The notes under the pieces were generated by a model. The model did not search any database and was not told the DNA's origin. It saw nothing but the letters and a program-made list of their open reading frames with translations. From positions 27,841 through 91,840 of the forward strand of contig NZ_ATYV01000012.1 of the NCBI RefSeq assembly GCF_000427865.1: a DNA stretch of 64,000 nt, written 5' to 3'. Shown one piece after another: positions 61,119-64,000 of this stretch (the stretch's first letter is position 1; the number at the start of each line of letters is the position of its first letter). A program made the translations under genes and the position numbers. Source of the stretch: Corynebacterium sputi DSM 45148 (GTDB lineage: Bacteria > Actinomycetota > Actinomycetes > Mycobacteriales > Mycobacteriaceae).

Positions 61119-62477
61119 ATGAATGCCGTACTGCTCGCCGTGTTGGTGATGCTGATCCTCGCCCTCGCGCGCGTCCATGTCGTCCTCGCACTGTTCATTG
61201 GTGCCATCGTCGGTGGCCTGGCCGCCGGGCTGGGATTCGACGGGACACTCGTTGCCTTCCAGGACGGCCTATCCAACGGCGCGCTCATCGCCCTGAGCTA
61301 TGCGCTCCTTGGTGCCTTCGCGATGGCAGTGGCTAGCTCAGGCCTGCCGACGCTCATCGCCCGCTGGATCGTCCAAAGAATCGGCGTAGAAAGCGGAGAC
61401 GCACAGAAACGCGTCCTCTTCTTCGTGAAGTACGGCTTGATTCTCGCGATCCTCGCCATGGCGATCATGAGTCAGAACGTCATCCCCGTGCATATCGCCT
61501 TCATCCCGCTGATCATCCCGCCGCTGCTGACAGTGATGAACCGGCTCCGGATCGACCGACGCCTCATCGCCTGTGTGCTGACATTCGGCCTTGTCACCAC
61601 CTACATGTACATCCCGGTCGGATTCGGCAACGTCTTCCTCAACGAGATCCTCCTGTTCAACATTGACCAGGCAGGAATGGACACCTCCGGAATCAAGGTG
61701 ATGACGGCGATGGGCATCCCTGCCCTCGGCATGGTCGTTGGTCTGCTGATCGCAGTGTTCATCAGTTACCGCAAGCCCCGGGAGTACGAGGACCGACCGC
61801 TGACCTCTGGCACCGAGCAGACCGACGCACTAGTGGTAGACCGATACAAGGTCGTCATCTCCCTGATCGCCATCGTCGTGACGTTCTCGATCCAGATCAT
61901 CATGCAGTCCGCCGGCCTAGAGGCGAACTCCCTCCTAGTCGGTGCGCTGGCAGGCCTGGCAGTCTTCATGGTCACCGGCGCCGTGAAATGGAAAGATGCG
62001 GACGACGTCTTCACCTCCGGCATGCGCATGATGGCCCTCATCGGTTTCATCATGATCACCGCACAGGGCTTTGCCGCAGTCATGGACGCAACCGGATCCG
62101 TGGGGCCGCTCGTTGATGCCACCTCCGACATCTTCGGCGACAGTAGAGGACTTGCCGTCTTCGCAATGCTGATGGTCGGCCTCATCGTGACGATGGGCAT
62201 CGGCTCGAGCTTCTCCACCCTGCCCATCATCACCACCATCTACGTCCCCCTGTGCCTCTCCATGGGGTTCTCCCCATTGGCGACAGTGGCCATCATCGGT
62301 ACCGCCGGCGCCCTAGGAGACGCAGGCTCCCCGGCCTCCGACTCGACCCTGGGCTCCACCTCCGGTCTGAACGCAGATGGCCAGCACGACCACATCTACG
62401 ACACCGTCATCCCAACCTTCATCCACTACAACATCCCGCTCCTCATCGCCGGATGGATTGCCGCAATGGTCCTCTAA
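61119..62477 (+). CDS. Na+/H+ antiporter-family carrier (NhaC/YuiF-like)
   Basis: 452 residues, about 11-12 membrane segments. The conserved pieces MSQNVIPVHIAFIPLIIPPLL and GTAGALGDAGSPASDSTLG are those of the Na+/H+ antiporter family (PF03553) of the YuiF type, whose members may move sodium, protons or amino acids such as histidine. -10 TAGTGT (61105-61110) ends 8 bases before ATG 61119, so this is preferred to GTG 61107. Confidence 0.85.
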   Translation: MNAVLLAVLVMLILALARVHVVLALFIGAIVGGLAAGLGFDGTLVAFQDGLSNGALIALSYALLGAFAMAVASSGLPTLIARWIVQRIGVESGDAQKRVLFFVKYGLILAILAMAIMSQNVIPVHIAFIPLIIPPLLTVMNRLRIDRRLIACVLTFGLVTTYMYIPVGFGNVFLNEILLFNIDQAGMDTSGIKVMTAMGIPALGMVVGLLIAVFISYRKPREYEDRPLTSGTEQTDALVVDRYKVVISLIAIVVTFSIQIIMQSAGLEANSLLVGALAGLAVFMVTGAVKWKDADDVFTSGMRMMALIGFIMITAQGFAAVMDATGSVGPLVDATSDIFGDSRGLAVFAMLMVGLIVTMGIGSSFSTLPIITTIYVPLCLSMGFSPLATVAIIGTAGALGDAGSPASDSTLGSTSGLNADGQHDHIYDTVIPTFIHYNIPLLIAGWIAAMVL

Positions 62478-62599
62478 GGCTCATACCCAATGTCTAGAGC
62501 TTTCCGGGTAAAACGTTCCTCGGCAAAGCATCTTCCTCGTACCATCTCTGCTTAGTCGCACCTCGCGAAAGATATTCCCGCAGAGAACACGGAGAACCC

Positions 62600-63730
62600 A
62601 TGGCACAGACCAACCGTCGGCACTTCCTCGGGGGAATAGCGCTAGGAGGTGCCACGGTTGCAGTGGGCGCCTTCATGCCCCGATTCGCGCCGGGTATCGG
62701 CCCTGCGACAGCGTCGGCAGGTGGGGTTGGCACTGCGATGAACGTCGGCCGAGGGATGGCTGACATGACCGGTGAGCCCCTTGGTGCAGGCATGAACGGC
62801 TATGCGGCCTTAGAGCAGACCAGCGCTGGCATTCACCACCGGCAGTTCGCCCGGACGTTTGTGTTCGTCGATGACGAGGACGAGCGCGTCGTCCATGTCA
62901 CTGCAGATATGGGTTTGATGTTCCAGTCGATCCAGATGGAGGTCCTGCGACGCCTCGCCGCGGTGCACGGGAATATCTATCACGAAGGCAATGTCCTGAT
63001 CGGTGCTTCACACACCCACGTGACCCCAGGCGGCACCTCCGGACATGCGATGGTCGACATCACGACCCTCGGCTTCCGTCCAGTTACCTTTGAGGCTGCG
63101 GTCAGCGGAATTGTGTCATCGGTCAATCGAGCCCATGACGACATCTCACCCGCATTGATTACCCTCACCGTTGGTCAAGTAGCTGATGCCGGAGTGAACC
63201 GGTCTCGGTTGGCTTTTGACCGCAATCCGGAAGAGGAGAAGGCACAGGTACCCGGTGGTGTGAATCCGGACTCCACGACGCTACACATCATTCGAGACGG
63301 CGCCGCTGTTGGTCTCATCAACTGGTACGGCATCCACCCCACGACATTTGGCGCCGACTACCCACTGATCTCTGGTGATTCGAAGGGGTACGCAGCTTGG
63401 TCGATGGAGCATTCCGCCGGAGTTGACCATTTGAACCCGGCAGCCGCGCCCTACGTAGCGGCCTTTGCTATGTCTACACCCGGTGACATTTCGCCGAATC
63501 ACGGTCTTATCCCCGGTTCTGGCCCCGGCGTGGATGAGTATGACTCAGCGCGCATTCTTGGACGTCATCAAGCAGAGGGGACCAACGGAACCCCGACAGC
63601 ACTGCCTGGTGGAGGCATCCGGGGACGCTGGGGATGGACGGACATGCGAGATGTCTCCGTCGACAGGCAGTACACCGACCACGGACAAACAGGACAGACC
63701 GGTCCTGGGGTCTGCTGCACGGATAGGTGA
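62600..63730 (+). pseudogene. Neutral ceramidase, C-terminally truncated by an IS insertion
   Basis: 376 readable residues. A Tat signal (RRHFLGG then a hydrophobic core) sends the protein outside. Neutral/alkaline ceramidase domain with VTADMGLMFQSIQMEVLRRL, ASHTHVTPGGTSGH (zinc histidines) and TPGDISPN (catalytic Ser region); it would hydrolyse ceramide to sphingosine and fatty acid. Complete relatives are about 650-700 residues. Homology ends near residue 365, just where IS3-type sequence begins, and the frame runs out at TAG/TGA in the insertion. The second half may lie beyond the window. Start ATG with GGAGAA just upstream. Confidence 0.82.
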
Positions 63731-64000
63731 CAGGTTCTAGTCACGCAGCCAGTGCGGCTGGCGTGTTCATGATGGCCTCGAACTCGATCGGGGTCAAACG
63801 TCCGAGGCGGGGTTGGCGACGGCGCCGATGGTAGGTCCGTTCGATCCAGATCACGATCGCGATGCGCAGCTCTTCTCGGCGGGTCCAAGTGCGGCGGTCG
63901 AGGACGTTCTTCTGGAGCAGGCTGAAGAACGATTCCATGGCCGCGTTATCGCCGGCAGCGCCGACTTTGCCCATCGATCCGACCATGCGGTGACGGGTGA
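63716..64000 (-). mobile_element. IS3-family insertion sequence, one end
   Basis: The transposase C-terminus on the minus strand and the abrupt loss of ceramidase homology mark one end of an IS3-family element. A candidate terminal repeat beginning TGCACGGATAGG lies at 63716; the exact edge could be up to about 20 bases to the left. The element continues past the window. Confidence 0.75.
63741..64000 (-). CDS. IS3-family transposase (OrfB) C-terminus, partial
   Basis: About 85 C-terminal residues are visible: HRMVGSMGKVGAAGDNAAMESFF carries the last catalytic glutamate of the DDE integrase core, followed by WTRREELR, WIERTYHRRRRQPRLG and LTPIEFE, all typical of IS3 OrfB. The stop is TGA at 63741; the start lies outside the window. 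Confidence 0.92.
   Translation of the reverse strand, partial: TRHRMVGSMGKVGAAGDNAAMESFFSLLQKNVLDRRTWTRREELRIAIVIWIERTYHRRRRQPRLGRLTPIEFEAIMNTPAALAA

Overview
The window reads as a chromosome segment of a high-GC actinobacterium, most likely Corynebacterium. The gene order truB/ribF-rpsO-pnp, dapB-thyX-dapA-rnj-ftsK, pgsA-cinA-clgR-pspA, bioYMN, recA-recX, gluABCD, miaB-...-miaA-dapF-hflX, ptsI facing away from fruR-fruK-ptsF-ptsH, and lexA-nrdR-hrpA is the corynebacterial/mycobacterial arrangement as I know it. The species cannot be assigned from the sequence alone. Density is high: almost every base is coding and no gene-free stretch exceeds 300 bases (the longest, about 294 bases between the MFS exporter and dapB, shows only ordinary promoter sequence).

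Layout. 1-1.8 kb: the end of a phosphonate-type locus (permease tail, phosphonatase-like HAD hydrolase, zinc alcohol dehydrogenase). 1.8-6.6 kb: pseudouridine synthase, FAD synthesis, ribosomal protein S15 and PNPase. 6.6-8.1 kb: a drug exporter of the DHA2 type. 8.4-16.9 kb: lysine/diaminopimelate synthesis (dapB, dapA), thyX, RNase J, a TIGR03085 protein and FtsK. 16.9-20.8 kb: a yybP-ykoY manganese riboswitch with a TerC exporter, then pgsA, cinA, clgR and pspA, a membrane-stress block. 20.8-22.7 kb: biotin uptake (bioYMN). 22.8-25 kb: DUF3046, recA and recX. 25-28.3 kb: glutamate ABC importer. 28.5-37.1 kb: tRNA modification (miaB, miaA), dapF, hflX and several conserved unknowns. 37.1-43.4 kb: PTS general proteins plus fructose uptake. 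43.5-49.3 kb: SOS repressor lexA, a divergent DivS-like membrane protein, nrdR and hrpA. 49.4-55.9 kb: more variable genes, namely a short Dxs paralogue, a DUF222/HNH (13E12-type) nuclease, a GH3 beta-glucosidase and a TM2 protein. 55.9-60 kb: thiamine block (thiO-thiS-thiG-thiF under a TPP riboswitch, with thiE divergent). 60-62.5 kb: DUF1275, a GNAT acetyltransferase and a Na+/H+ antiporter-family carrier. 62.6-64 kb: a Tat-exported ceramidase cut short by an IS3-family insertion that runs off the window.

Two regulatory layers stand out. Two metabolite/ion riboswitches can be read directly (Mn2+ for terC, TPP for thiO), and in both the ribosome binding site is part of, or pairs with, the aptamer edge. 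In addition about a dozen genes carry a TANNNT -10 element 6-8 bases before the start codon and little or no Shine-Dalgarno sequence. This indicates leaderless transcripts, and it decides several start codons (bioY, gluA, nrdR, thiE). SOS-type LexA boxes appear at recA, between lexA and its divergent neighbour, and possibly at the HNH nuclease gene. A SigH-like promoter precedes clgR. No wholly new multi-gene system was recognised. The best leads are the two riboswitch architectures, the Dxs with a missing internal block, the SOS-like promoter of the 13E12 gene and the phosphonate-type gene pair.
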